Part shown: piece after piece, positions 26,851-36,083 of the stretch
How the letters are laid out: each line of letters opens with the position of its first letter
Position numbering within the stretch: position 1 is the stretch's first letter
NCBI GenBank assembly: GCA_963710535.1
Contig: CAVQAW010000010.1
Span: 434,001 to 498,000 of the forward strand
Direction of reading: 5' to 3'
Length of the DNA stretch: 64,000 bases
Origin: Pelagihabitans sp963710535
Lineage (GTDB): Bacteria; Bacteroidota; Bacteroidia; Flavobacteriales; Flavobacteriaceae
Translations under genes and position numbers: made by a program
Notes under the pieces: model-generated
Told to the model about the DNA's origin: nothing
The model's input: the letters and a program-made list of their open reading frames with translations, nothing else
Databases searched by the model: none

Positions 26851-27705
26851 ATGGGGAAATACCCGATAATTATCTTGTTGCTTGCCTTGGTTGTCGATTG
26901 TTCCAACTATGGCCAGCTTCGTTTTATGGCCAAGCTTCCCAAAAGTCTTGATGAAAATTCCGGTATGGCCTACCTCAAAGATTCAGCCGTATGGTTCATC
27001 GAAGATAGTGGAAACCGCAACAAACTCTATCGCGTCAACTTCGAGGGAAAAATAACAAAGGATTTGGAGGTGAAGGATGCCAAAAACATCGATTGGGAAG
27101 ATCTTGCCAAAGACGACAAAAACAATCTTTTCATTGGTGATGTAGGGAATAATAACGGGAAGCGCGTCAATATGGTCATATACAAGGTTCCCGATCCTGA
27201 AATCGAACCCGGGGATAAGATCGACTCGGAAAAAATCATTTTCCAATACCCTGACGATATTCCTGGCATGGCCCCAAACGAATCGACCCGATTTGATACG
27301 GAAGCCATGTTTTTTCTAAAGGAACACCTTTACCTGATTACAAAGAACCAAACAGTGCCTTTTAACGCAACTACGAGGATTTTTAAGGTTCCGGCCCAAA
27401 AAGGCCGCTATATCGCTGAATTCATAGGTGAATTTAAAACCTGCGGCAAAGAAAAAAACTGCAGGGTCACAGGTGCCACCATCTCCCCGGATGCTAAAAA
27501 AGTAGTGCTTTTGGGCAATGGGAAACTTTGGGTTTTTACTGATTTTTTAGGGGACGATTTTTCAAAGGGCAGCTTGAAAAGCATAAACCTCAAAGTCAAT
27601 ACACAACTCGAAGCACTCAGTTTTTTGAATGATTCGATATTACTGTTGTCTGATGAAGAGAGAGCCGGTACGGGAAGAAATCTGTATCGATATCAACTAA
27701 GATAG
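26851..27705 (+). CDS. secreted beta-propeller-like protein of unknown function
   Basis: A 284-aa protein whose ATG abuts the stop codon of the haloperoxidase-like gene. An N-terminal hydrophobic signal is present (PIIILLLALVV); Cys17 is preceded by Asp, so lipidation is doubtful. The mature part shows repeated short beta-strand blocks typical of a beta-propeller: AVWFIEDSGNRNKLYRV, IDWEDLAKDDKNNLFIGDVG, FDTEAMFF, LEALSFLNDSILLLSDE. The DWEDLA...GDVGNN pattern recurs in uncharacterised secreted bacterial propellers. It is strictly coupled to the vanadium-enzyme gene, so it may be a partner protein or act on the same substrate. No catalytic residues could be assigned. Confidence 0.8.
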   Translation: MGKYPIIILLLALVVDCSNYGQLRFMAKLPKSLDENSGMAYLKDSAVWFIEDSGNRNKLYRVNFEGKITKDLEVKDAKNIDWEDLAKDDKNNLFIGDVGNNNGKRVNMVIYKVPDPEIEPGDKIDSEKIIFQYPDDIPGMAPNESTRFDTEAMFFLKEHLYLITKNQTVPFNATTRIFKVPAQKGRYIAEFIGEFKTCGKEKNCRVTGATISPDAKKVVLLGNGKLWVFTDFLGDDFSKGSLKSINLKVNTQLEALSFLNDSILLLSDEERAGTGRNLYRYQLR

Positions 27706-27720
27706 CGTACTGTAAACCGG

Positions 27721-30700
27721 TCAAAAACCAAAGCCAAGACCAAAGGTAAACCGTATGCCGTCATCGCTTGTGAACAGAGCCAACCTAAGGGAGGCCAAAT
27801 CGGCCGCGTTCACAAAAAGTCCGCCCCCATATGAAGTATGCCATTGGTCGGAATCCTCATTTGGAAGCCAAACCCTGCCGTAGTCGAAACCGGCAAACAA
27901 CCCTATTGCCGAGGGCAGTATCCCATTGTTGAATTTGCCGATGTTGTACCTCAGGTCCGTATTTTGATAATAGGACTTTTTACCGGTAAACCTTTGGTTT
28001 CTGTAACCCCGCAGTCCATCCATGCCCCCTATGCTCGCCGCTTGATAAAACTCATATCCGTCCCCCCATATAAAATGGGCCTTCCACTTGGCGGCCAATA
28101 CCAGTTTTCCTTTCGAATCCAATCGATGGTTGATGGCCAGGGAAGGAACGATATATCCGAAGTCGGTTGAAGCTTCATCGAGATTTTTCTTGTACCCTAC
28201 CTCCAGGGAAGTGGCCAAACCCAAAGTAGGAAAGGCCGGTTTGTCATAATTTTCAAAGGAATAGAATGCGTTCGCTCCTGCAAAAGTATTGTTGGTTTCC
28301 GCTCCGTTTTCCTGATAAAAGGTATTCACGAATCTGTTTTCGGTCTCCTCCACCTCTATCATCTCATAATTGATCCCGACCTGCAATTTTGAGCCCATAT
28401 CGCCACGCCAAACCAGGGAGGGTGAAAAATGGCTGGTCCTCAGTTTAACCCGGTTGTAATCCAACTCAAGGATGTCGTCCAAATTTTCGGTCTCATTGCC
28501 AAAACCGAAAAAATTGACCGCAAAATTCGGGCTCGTAAATTTGGTGGCCAGCGCTACGTTGGCGTTGCCGATCACATTGGCAAACTCACCAACATATCCT
28601 ACTTCAAAACCACTTGTCGCAAAATAAAAAGCGGCATTTACACTATGTTGTTGGGTAAACGGATGTTGTATAAAACCGTTATGGGTATACACATTGTTCA
28701 GCCCTATTTTAAAGCCGTCATCCGGATTGAAACCGATAGTGGGTATCAACTGGTTGTTGCTGTTCCGCAATTCCAGGGGCCGATAGGTATTCAGGGCATA
28801 GTCGTCAGTGCGCCTAACCCTTGCCCTCGAGATATCTTTAAAGGTATTTTTTTTGGTTTTATAATCATAGACCAAAGTAATGGCACCTTCCCCAATATCA
28901 TAGATGTCATTGTTCTGGCCCCCGATGAGTCGTACCTTGATGGCACTCCTGTTGCTGCCATGAACCTCAAAGCGGTCAACATCATCCAGGCCATATATCC
29001 ATATTTCTTTGGTTACCGCCGCATTGAATCTTTTTTCAAAAAACTTTTTTTCCTTTTTTCCATCAATGGTGCGATAGCCTTTTACCAGAACTTCGGACTT
29101 GTTCAAGTAGTCGATTTCGAACCAATCATCCTTGTCGGTTCCGCTTACAACGGCATATTTGTTCAAAATCCCAAAATAAGATTTTGCGGTATGCTCCAAA
29201 TGTTGGGCCCTTGATAACAATTTTTGCTTGATGCCCACTATCGTTTGGTCGTTCACCTCTTTGGGAAATGCCCTGAAGGCAGAATCGATTACCCCGTCGG
29301 ATAGCCGTTCCCTGATTTGCTCTGCTTGATGCAACCATTGTTGTTCAGTGGTTTCAGCGAACAATGCCATATCGAGAACATAGGTCTTGGGAGAAGAATT
29401 GAATCCCTTGACGCTTCGGATTTCATCCTTGAATCCTTCCATCAACCGGAGCGCAGGAATGATGCGGGTTGCAAGGCCCATAAATAATCCGTCGCCCATG
29501 ATGGAGTAGGCCTGGTCCCTGTCTCTTGGTACGGGCCGATAGATGATTTTTTCATTTTGTTTGTCCTTGAATTTTGCCCAGCGCCATTGATCGACATGCC
29601 GGTCCCAATCGCCCAAGACCATGTCGAAAAGTCTGGCACGGATAAACATTTCGGTGTCGACCCCATACTTCTCGTCATCTCTCAGGTCTTCCAGCATTTC
29701 ATCGGTGCTCACCAATTCATCCGCAAAGCCAAAACTTTTCAGATCGCCATGACCGTCCCCGGCGTGTTCTTCGATCATATATAGCTCGTCGCCAAAAGTC
29801 TCGTTAAATTCTTCCAGGGCGGGCTGTTTTGGCACATAGTAGAGCACAGGGTTTGTATGATAGAGGTTGATGGCGTCAGAAAGCGGGCCTATGGTAAACG
29901 GGGCGTAGGGGTGGGATCCCGTATAAAAATCTTGCATGAACTCCTCTAAAAAAGTATCCTCCAGTTCGTCGATGACATATTTATCCGGAAAGACCATGGC
30001 CTGCAGATAGCGTTCCGATTGTTTTCTCAAAGCCCGCATTACATATTCCTTACCGTTCTTATGTCTGAGCCGGAGTGATTTGGACTGGTGGCCCCCACCC
30101 ATGCGCACAGGGGTTAATCCGCCGAACAAGGTATCCAATCGTACCGTAGGGGCGTTCACCTGGGAGGCATAGTATTTCCGATAGCGTTCACCCCATAGGG
30201 TCTTGAAAATTGCGCTTTTTTCAATTTCCCGATCGGTATAGATTGCGGCTTTGATGGCGGGCGGAAAAGTGATCGGATAATTTTTCATCGACAGTCCACG
30301 GTCCGCTGGCAATACCTCGGTATGGTAAAGTAGGTCGTTGTTTCCCGTTTTGGAAATCCCATGAAAGGAAACCGCGGAAGAACCATCGGTATACACCTCC
30401 AGTATGGCAAATCCCATACTGCCCGTAGAGAACCGGCTGCCCCCCAATAGACGGGTTGCTCCTTCCTTGGCCCCTGAACCACTAACAATTTGTGGGGTTT
30501 CATTCTCAACAATATACTGCAGCGTATGTTCATGGCCAGAAGCAAAAATGACCTTCTTGGAAAATTGCGCCAAGGTGACCATTCGATTTTTGAATTCCGT
30601 ATACCTTTTGTTCCTGATATCTTCAGTGGAAGCACCGGAGGTTTTTCGAATCAAGTTGATCACTGTCCCCAAAACTGGCATTGGAATACTGCCCCCTGCG

Positions 30701-31473
30701 GGAAAGAGTTGCTGCGCAATGGTAAACTGGCCTCCATGGGGGCCGTAGGTGAACATTGGGTGGTGCATGGCGATGAGGGTGGTCTTCTCGCTGTTTTTTT
30801 TGATCTCGCTCTCGACCTCTTCCCAAAACTTAGCCCGGCTTTTGATGCTACAGCCATCGTTTATTGTAGGATGTTTGTCCCAATTGGTGAAGTACCATTC
30901 CGTGTCTATGACGATGAGCACGGTTCGATCATCGATGTCGACGATTTCGATGGGACAGCCATTTTCCGGAAGGAATGGGTTTTTGCTCTTAATTTTTTTC
31001 TCGATATAATCTTCTTCACGTTTCAATCCTTTGAGCCCTTCGTTGTACCAGTCGTGGTTTCCTGGTATGAACAAAGGCCGTCCCTTAAATCCGTCCAAGG
31101 TACTCAATTGGGCATCGAGATGGTTTTTGGCACGCTTATAGGCCATACTGGAATCTTTCTTATCGGGCAGGCCTGCGGGATAGATATTATCCCCTAAAAA
31201 CACTGCAGTGCTGTTTTTATCCGCATTTTGAAGGGCCTCTTTAAAGGTAAGCAATGCAGGATTGAGTTGATCCATGGGAGAAAGCCCTGCATCCCCGATC
31301 AGATAGAAGGTATGGGAAACCGTTTTCCCGTGATCCGGTTTTACTGTTTCGGGAACCTCGGCATACTTGGTCATATAAGTGGCGCAACTTGACAAAAAGA
31401 CCGATCCAACCAAAATCAGGAGAAAGACCCTCCTTAGGTTTTGTAAGTCCAAAAAATTGTAATTTACAGGCAT
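27721..31473 (-). CDS. lipoprotein with metallophosphoesterase, kinase-like middle segment and C-terminal outer-membrane barrel
   Basis: A 1250-aa protein. Lipobox FLSSC (Cys30). Residues 55-390 are a calcineurin-like metallophosphoesterase with all five metal motifs: GDAG (60-63), GDNIYPAG (94-101), GNHDW (138-142), MHHP (236-239) and GHEH (313-316). Residues 440-770 are distinct: GGGHQSKSLRLR, KEYVMRAL, GDWDRHVDQWRW (621-632) and RPVPRDRDQAYS (646-657) resemble the glycine loop, lysine strand, catalytic loop and metal-binding Asp of atypical (HipA/CotH/Fam20-like) kinases. Residues about 880-1250 are an Omp85/surface-antigen-like 16-strand barrel ending in GLGFGF. It is predicted to sit in the outer membrane. 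Its start lies only 12 nt from the divergent HD gene. The phosphoesterase and barrel assignments are firm; the kinase-like part is inference. Confidence 0.88.
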   Translation of the reverse strand: MPVNYNFLDLQNLRRVFLLILVGSVFLSSCATYMTKYAEVPETVKPDHGKTVSHTFYLIGDAGLSPMDQLNPALLTFKEALQNADKNSTAVFLGDNIYPAGLPDKKDSSMAYKRAKNHLDAQLSTLDGFKGRPLFIPGNHDWYNEGLKGLKREEDYIEKKIKSKNPFLPENGCPIEIVDIDDRTVLIVIDTEWYFTNWDKHPTINDGCSIKSRAKFWEEVESEIKKNSEKTTLIAMHHPMFTYGPHGGQFTIAQQLFPAGGSIPMPVLGTVINLIRKTSGASTEDIRNKRYTEFKNRMVTLAQFSKKVIFASGHEHTLQYIVENETPQIVSGSGAKEGATRLLGGSRFSTGSMGFAILEVYTDGSSAVSFHGISKTGNNDLLYHTEVLPADRGLSMKNYPITFPPAIKAAIYTDREIEKSAIFKTLWGERYRKYYASQVNAPTVRLDTLFGGLTPVRMGGGHQSKSLRLRHKNGKEYVMRALRKQSERYLQAMVFPDKYVIDELEDTFLEEFMQDFYTGSHPYAPFTIGPLSDAINLYHTNPVLYYVPKQPALEEFNETFGDELYMIEEHAGDGHGDLKSFGFADELVSTDEMLEDLRDDEKYGVDTEMFIRARLFDMVLGDWDRHVDQWRWAKFKDKQNEKIIYRPVPRDRDQAYSIMGDGLFMGLATRIIPALRLMEGFKDEIRSVKGFNSSPKTYVLDMALFAETTEQQWLHQAEQIRERLSDGVIDSAFRAFPKEVNDQTIVGIKQKLLSRAQHLEHTAKSYFGILNKYAVVSGTDKDDWFEIDYLNKSEVLVKGYRTIDGKKEKKFFEKRFNAAVTKEIWIYGLDDVDRFEVHGSNRSAIKVRLIGGQNNDIYDIGEGAITLVYDYKTKKNTFKDISRARVRRTDDYALNTYRPLELRNSNNQLIPTIGFNPDDGFKIGLNNVYTHNGFIQHPFTQQHSVNAAFYFATSGFEVGYVGEFANVIGNANVALATKFTSPNFAVNFFGFGNETENLDDILELDYNRVKLRTSHFSPSLVWRGDMGSKLQVGINYEMIEVEETENRFVNTFYQENGAETNNTFAGANAFYSFENYDKPAFPTLGLATSLEVGYKKNLDEASTDFGYIVPSLAINHRLDSKGKLVLAAKWKAHFIWGDGYEFYQAASIGGMDGLRGYRNQRFTGKKSYYQNTDLRYNIGKFNNGILPSAIGLFAGFDYGRVWLPNEDSDQWHTSYGGGLFVNAADLASLRLALFTSDDGIRFTFGLGFGF

Positions 31474-31485
31474 AAATGCAAGTAT

Positions 31486-32676
31486 ATGTCAGACATTGTC
31501 AAAAAAGCCGAGGATTATGCCGTAGCATTGCTGTCAAGTGCCTTGGATGCCAAATACCTTTACCACAACCTTCAGCATACCCATAGAGTCGTTAAAAATA
31601 CTAAACAATTACTTAATTCGATTTCCCTGACGGAAAAGGAGAAAGAGTGGCTCCTCTTGGCTGCTTGGTTACACGATCTGGGCTATACCAAAACATACGC
31701 CGACCATGAAGAATTGAGCTGTGGGTTGGCCACTTCATTTTTGAAAGCGCAGGAATATGATGAAAAAAGCATAAAAATGGTGACCGGCCTGATCATGGCC
31801 ACCAAGCGATACCACAAACCGGAAACTTTGAGCGAACAGATCCTGAGAGATGCCGATGCCTCACACTTTGGAAGCGATGCCTTTTTGGAAACCAGCGAAC
31901 TGTTGCGAAAAGAACTTGGCCTTTTGGAAATAGCCCGGTACGATCAAACCGAATGGCGCAACGTAAACATCAAAATGCTTGAGACCGAACATGTTTTCCA
32001 TACCGAATATGCCCAACAGCATTGGCAACAGGGCAAAAAAAAGAATTTGAAACGGCTTAAGAAGGAACGTAAGGCCGAAAAAGCCATTGCCAAGAAGGAA
32101 GACCTAAAAGCAAAGTATAAAAACGAAAGTCCGGATAGGGGCATCCAGACTTTATTTCGTGTGACCCTTAGGAACCATCTTACCTTGAGCGACATTGCCG
32201 ATACCAAAGCCAATATTTTGTTGTCGGTGAACGCAATCATCATTTCGGTAGTCCTATCGAACCTCATTCCGAAACTTGACAATCCGTCGAATGCTTATTT
32301 GATTTATCCCACGGTGATCTTTCTATTCTTTAGCGTCGCCTCCATCATTTTGGCCGTACTGGCGACAAGGCCCAATGTTACCGGTGGACAATTCAGCAAG
32401 GAAGACGTGAAAAACAAAAAAGTGAACTTATTGTTTTTCGGAAATTTTCACAAGATGAAATTGGACGAATATGAGTGGGCGATACAAGAGCTGGTCAAGG
32501 ACAAGGAGTATATATACAACAGCCTTACCAAAGATCTCTATTTTTTGGGCCTGGTGTTGAACAGAAAGTATAAAATCTTGCGGTCTACCTACACCATTTT
32601 TATGGTAGGAATTATAGTCTCGGTGATTGCCTTTGCAGTGGCATTCTACTATTTTGGTCCAGAAAGGGCGGGATAG
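31486..32676 (+). CDS. HD-domain phosphohydrolase fused to Pycsar-type membrane effector domain (DUF5706)
   Basis: A 396-aa inner-membrane protein. Residues 20-150 are an HD domain: YHNLQHTHRVV (26-36), the HD pair in WLHDLGY (H63-D64) and the late Asp in RDADASHFG (D122/D124). A charged coiled-coil linker (KKKNLKRLKKERKAEKAI, 184-201) leads to the Pycsar effector-type transmembrane domain at 220-395, with the signature LSDIADTKANILLSVNA (234-250) and helices at about 244-262, 273-294 and 368-391. In Pycsar defence such domains bind cyclic nucleotides and damage the membrane; here no cyclase gene is adjacent. The HD unit may degrade a nucleotide signal sensed by the membrane part. Divergent from the phosphoesterase-barrel gene; convergent, 4 nt apart, with the GAF gene. 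Confidence 0.88.
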   Translation: MSDIVKKAEDYAVALLSSALDAKYLYHNLQHTHRVVKNTKQLLNSISLTEKEKEWLLLAAWLHDLGYTKTYADHEELSCGLATSFLKAQEYDEKSIKMVTGLIMATKRYHKPETLSEQILRDADASHFGSDAFLETSELLRKELGLLEIARYDQTEWRNVNIKMLETEHVFHTEYAQQHWQQGKKKNLKRLKKERKAEKAIAKKEDLKAKYKNESPDRGIQTLFRVTLRNHLTLSDIADTKANILLSVNAIIISVVLSNLIPKLDNPSNAYLIYPTVIFLFFSVASIILAVLATRPNVTGGQFSKEDVKNKKVNLLFFGNFHKMKLDEYEWAIQELVKDKEYIYNSLTKDLYFLGLVLNRKYKILRSTYTIFMVGIIVSVIAFAVAFYYFGPERAG

Positions 32677-32680
32677 GGAA

Positions 32681-35053
32681 CTAGCTTTCCAGTTCCTCCA
32701 TAAGGTCGCTATAGGTGAAGGTTTTTTCGGTTTCCTTGCCTTTTTTATAAAGAATTTCAGCCCGAATTGCCTTGAGGCCCGAAACGCCCTGAAGTCCTTC
32801 CAATTCCACGATTTCTACGTTCCCGGTAAAAAATCCTTTTGACTTCAAGAACTTGATATATCGCAAATATTCAATTTCATCTGCTTTTTGGGAGTACACA
32901 ATGACCATTTTTCCCGTCTGGGTCAATCTTTCATCGGTCCCTTTTATATTGGATTTGTCGATGCGTTTTTTGATGATCTCGTAACGGGCGTTGTAGGTGC
33001 CATCCACGTCAAATCGCTTTTCATCCATTCTAAATCTTATCGATAAAGAGGTATTGTACACCAAGATCAAAGAGGCCACGTCCAAGGGTACGGTTAATTT
33101 GGATTTTAGGTCGTAATGCGCATTTTCCATTTCGCACATCACCTGAAGCTGCCAGAGCCTTAAATTGTTTAGGTACAGCGGACTATATTCCCTTGCCTCC
33201 ACGATACTCTTCCCTATGTAGATGTTGTGCTCTATGCCATCGGTTTTGAAGCGTTCGAAATAATGCGGGAACATGGCTTGGGCCTGCTCTTGTTTTTGAT
33301 CCATCAGCACGGCCAGCTTTTTGTTGATGGCCATCACACTTTCATCATAGTTCTTGCGATGGTCATAATAGGAATGCGTAGCTGGGTCAATTTTCGACTC
33401 ATATTCCAAAATCATCATTTTCAGGTCGGGATCCATTTGTTTTAAATGATTCAACACAGGATTGATCTCCCCTGTCACGAAGTCGTGGATGGCCTGCTCG
33501 CTGTTCGTATGCAGTACCTCTTTGATTTCGTCGATATGGTTGTTGATCCTAAATACCAGTTCCTCATATATCGGCAGTCCCGTGATACGGATAGCCGCTT
33601 CCAGCACGTTGCCAATTTCGGCAAGCTGAATCATCAAATCGCGTTGAATGCCCATATTCCTCGCCTGAGATGAATCTTTTATATCGATTTGCCCATAAAG
33701 TGGGTTCACATCTTTAAATACAACTTCCTTAAATGAAGGCTGCCCACCTTTAAGACTTTCTTTGATAAACTGTTTGGCCTCTTCCTTGAATCTCCAATAT
33801 ACGGAGCCGTGAACGGAAGTGCACTCGTTCTGGATGACCGCATCGATCAAGTTTTCCTCTTCCGCCTTAGATCGTAGTACCGCGGTTACGATGAAAGGCA
33901 TGATATCATCCAACATATTGGCATTCACACTGTTCAGCACGTTCTTGTTTGGCGAAACCAGCTCAAGGACACCCAGCAATAGGCCATCATCCGCGATCGG
34001 CGCAAAAATGGCACTTTTAAATCCCGAATCCTTTAAGTTCTTATAGGGAGCAGATCCTCCCGACTTGTCGAAATATTTATCGACATCCGATATCGCGAAA
34101 TAGTGGTTGTCTTCCAACAAGGCCTTATAGGAAGATGGGCAAAGTGCCTTATCACAAGAAGTCGCTTCATCGTCTTTGAGTATGATACTCTCAATTCCGT
34201 TTCCATAGACCCGTTCAAATTGGTTGTACCTGGCATTATAGGTTACAAAACCCACGCTTAGATCGGCAACGTTAAAGAACGATTTAAAAGCGCCCTCTAG
34301 ATCCTGCATAAAATTGTCACTGCCTCTTTTATCATTGGCAATGAGGTTCGATTTGATCTCTGAAATCGAATGATCGGCCGTGACATCGAACATGTTTGAA
34401 ATGACAAACCCCTTACAGATAAAACTCTGTGGAGGGATTTTTTCTTTCCAAAGTGCAAGATTATCATAATTATCCAAAAGCTCCTCCACCTCCTCGGCGG
34501 TCAATTTCTTTGACTTCTTGGTAGCGATGATATCTATAAAATCTGCATTGTACATGATGCGGTAATGCCTCATGACCCCTCTTGCATCGGGAATATCATA
34601 GAACATTGGTCGTTTGAAATCCACTTTATAGCCATAATGGCTCCCCAAAATAATCGTACTGGCCACGATGTAAAAAAGATGATCTGGAAGCAGGCGCAAT
34701 TCTGGCTTATACCCTTCGCCCCCTGCATCCTGCAATATTTTCTTGAAGCGTTTTGAAGAATTGAACACCGTGTCGCCGAAAGGTAAGGAGGCCGTTTTGA
34801 TCTCGTTATGGGTCAAGACGTCCGAAAAGGTGTCTTCCAAAATAATGCGGATGATGTCCTCATATTTTTCCAATAGGGAGACATCGGTAAAGCCCTCGCG
34901 CAATTCGGGATAGGGAGCCTGCACTTGAAGTATATGTTGGGCCTTTTGGGCCAAAAAAGGATCGGGGCCCTTGGCCATGGCATCGTACTGTTCCAAAAGT
35001 TTGTTGAAACTCAGGAGCGGTATAAGCGGTGTGTCTTTGTAGTTGTTTTCCAT
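32681..35053 (-). CDS. large GAF-domain protein of unknown function
   Basis: A 790-aa cytoplasmic protein with no signal or membrane segment. Only a central GAF-like sensor region (about 235-395: FFNVADLSVGFVTYN, YFAISDVDKYF, SAIFAPIADDGLLLGVLEL) is recognisable. The N-terminal 200 residues and the C-terminal half are helix-rich and match nothing I know; no HTH, kinase, GGDEF or phosphatase motif is visible. The C-terminal 90 residues contain a short alpha/beta unit (TQTGKMVIVYSQKADEIEYL, then KGFFTGNVEIVELEGLQG). It overlaps nothing, ending 4 nt from the HD-Pycsar gene and starting 119 nt from a divergent metallophosphoesterase gene. It may be a signalling scaffold; function unassigned. Confidence 0.82.
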   Translation of the reverse strand: MENNYKDTPLIPLLSFNKLLEQYDAMAKGPDPFLAQKAQHILQVQAPYPELREGFTDVSLLEKYEDIIRIILEDTFSDVLTHNEIKTASLPFGDTVFNSSKRFKKILQDAGGEGYKPELRLLPDHLFYIVASTIILGSHYGYKVDFKRPMFYDIPDARGVMRHYRIMYNADFIDIIATKKSKKLTAEEVEELLDNYDNLALWKEKIPPQSFICKGFVISNMFDVTADHSISEIKSNLIANDKRGSDNFMQDLEGAFKSFFNVADLSVGFVTYNARYNQFERVYGNGIESIILKDDEATSCDKALCPSSYKALLEDNHYFAISDVDKYFDKSGGSAPYKNLKDSGFKSAIFAPIADDGLLLGVLELVSPNKNVLNSVNANMLDDIMPFIVTAVLRSKAEEENLIDAVIQNECTSVHGSVYWRFKEEAKQFIKESLKGGQPSFKEVVFKDVNPLYGQIDIKDSSQARNMGIQRDLMIQLAEIGNVLEAAIRITGLPIYEELVFRINNHIDEIKEVLHTNSEQAIHDFVTGEINPVLNHLKQMDPDLKMMILEYESKIDPATHSYYDHRKNYDESVMAINKKLAVLMDQKQEQAQAMFPHYFERFKTDGIEHNIYIGKSIVEAREYSPLYLNNLRLWQLQVMCEMENAHYDLKSKLTVPLDVASLILVYNTSLSIRFRMDEKRFDVDGTYNARYEIIKKRIDKSNIKGTDERLTQTGKMVIVYSQKADEIEYLRYIKFLKSKGFFTGNVEIVELEGLQGVSGLKAIRAEILYKKGKETEKTFTYSDLMEELES

Positions 35054-35172
35054 GATATAACTATAATAGACGCCTAAATCCTATTAAAATTACAAAATTT
35101 GAAGGTCTATTTATGTTAACGGCATGCTGAAGTGGTTGAACATTTTTTGGGATATTTACAAAAAATTGAAAC

Positions 35173-36075
35173 ATGTCTTCCAATTTTAGGCTGAACCGAG
35201 CGTACCAAAATGCAAAGATCGTTCCCTTTGATGACCGCTCGAAATTTATCATTTTTAGCGACTGCCACAGAGGCGACAACAGTTTCGCGGATGATTTTGC
35301 CAACAATCGAAATATCTACTTTCATGCCCTGAGACACTATTTTAAAAATGGTTTCCATTACTGTGAGCTGGGCGATGGTGATGAGCTTTGGGAGAATCTA
35401 TCTTTCGAGCCCATCTTCGAGGCACACAAAAATGTGTATAAATTGATGCGCGACTTCCATTTGGAGAACAGGTTACATATGCTATGGGGCAACCACGATA
35501 TGGTATACAAAGACCCTGACTACGTCAAAAGGCATTTGTTTACCTATTTCGATAAGATTGAAGGATGTGACAAAGTGCTCTTTGGAGATATCGTTTACCA
35601 TGAAGCACTGATCCTGAAGCATACCGTAACCCAACAAGAGCTATTTCTCACCCATGGGCATCAAGCCGATTGGTGGAACTATACTTTTTGGAGATTGGGC
35701 CGATTTTTGGTCAGGGTCCTATGGAAGCCGCTTCAGGTATGGGGTATTGCCGATCCAACCAGTCCGGCCAAAAACTACAAGGAACTCATTAAGGTGGAAC
35801 GCCGCATCAAAAGATGGATCCTTGCACATAAATTGATGGTCACCATCATAGGCCATACCCATCGTCCCCGCTTTCCCGAGCCGGGAGACATTCCCCTATT
35901 CAATGATGGCAGCTGCGTGCATCCAAGAAGTATTACGGGCATTGAAATAGAAGCGGGGCACATTACGCTTATCAAATGGCAGATCGAGACCAGGGATGAC
36001 GGCACCTTGCAGGTCATCCGGTCGGTTTTGGAGGGCCCACAGCGCTTAGATCGCTATCAGAAGGCAGCCCGCTGA
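35173..36075 (+). CDS. calcineurin-like metallophosphoesterase
   Basis: A 300-aa cytoplasmic or peripheral protein with the complete metallophosphoesterase motif set: FSDCHRGD (D30, H32), GDGDELW (67-73), GNHD (106-109), THGHQAD and GHTHRPRF. The pattern resembles the LpxH/serine-threonine phosphatase-like branch, but length and C-terminal extension (MSRRIK-like basic helices KVERRIKRWILAHK) differ from canonical LpxH, so the substrate is unknown; lipid, nucleotide or protein phosphate are all possible. It is divergent from the GAF gene and convergent with tonB, whose stop lies 8 nt away. Confidence 0.85.
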   Translation: MSSNFRLNRAYQNAKIVPFDDRSKFIIFSDCHRGDNSFADDFANNRNIYFHALRHYFKNGFHYCELGDGDELWENLSFEPIFEAHKNVYKLMRDFHLENRLHMLWGNHDMVYKDPDYVKRHLFTYFDKIEGCDKVLFGDIVYHEALILKHTVTQQELFLTHGHQADWWNYTFWRLGRFLVRVLWKPLQVWGIADPTSPAKNYKELIKVERRIKRWILAHKLMVTIIGHTHRPRFPEPGDIPLFNDGSCVHPRSITGIEIEAGHITLIKWQIETRDDGTLQVIRSVLEGPQRLDRYQKAAR

Positions 36076-36083
36076 ATCGTGCT

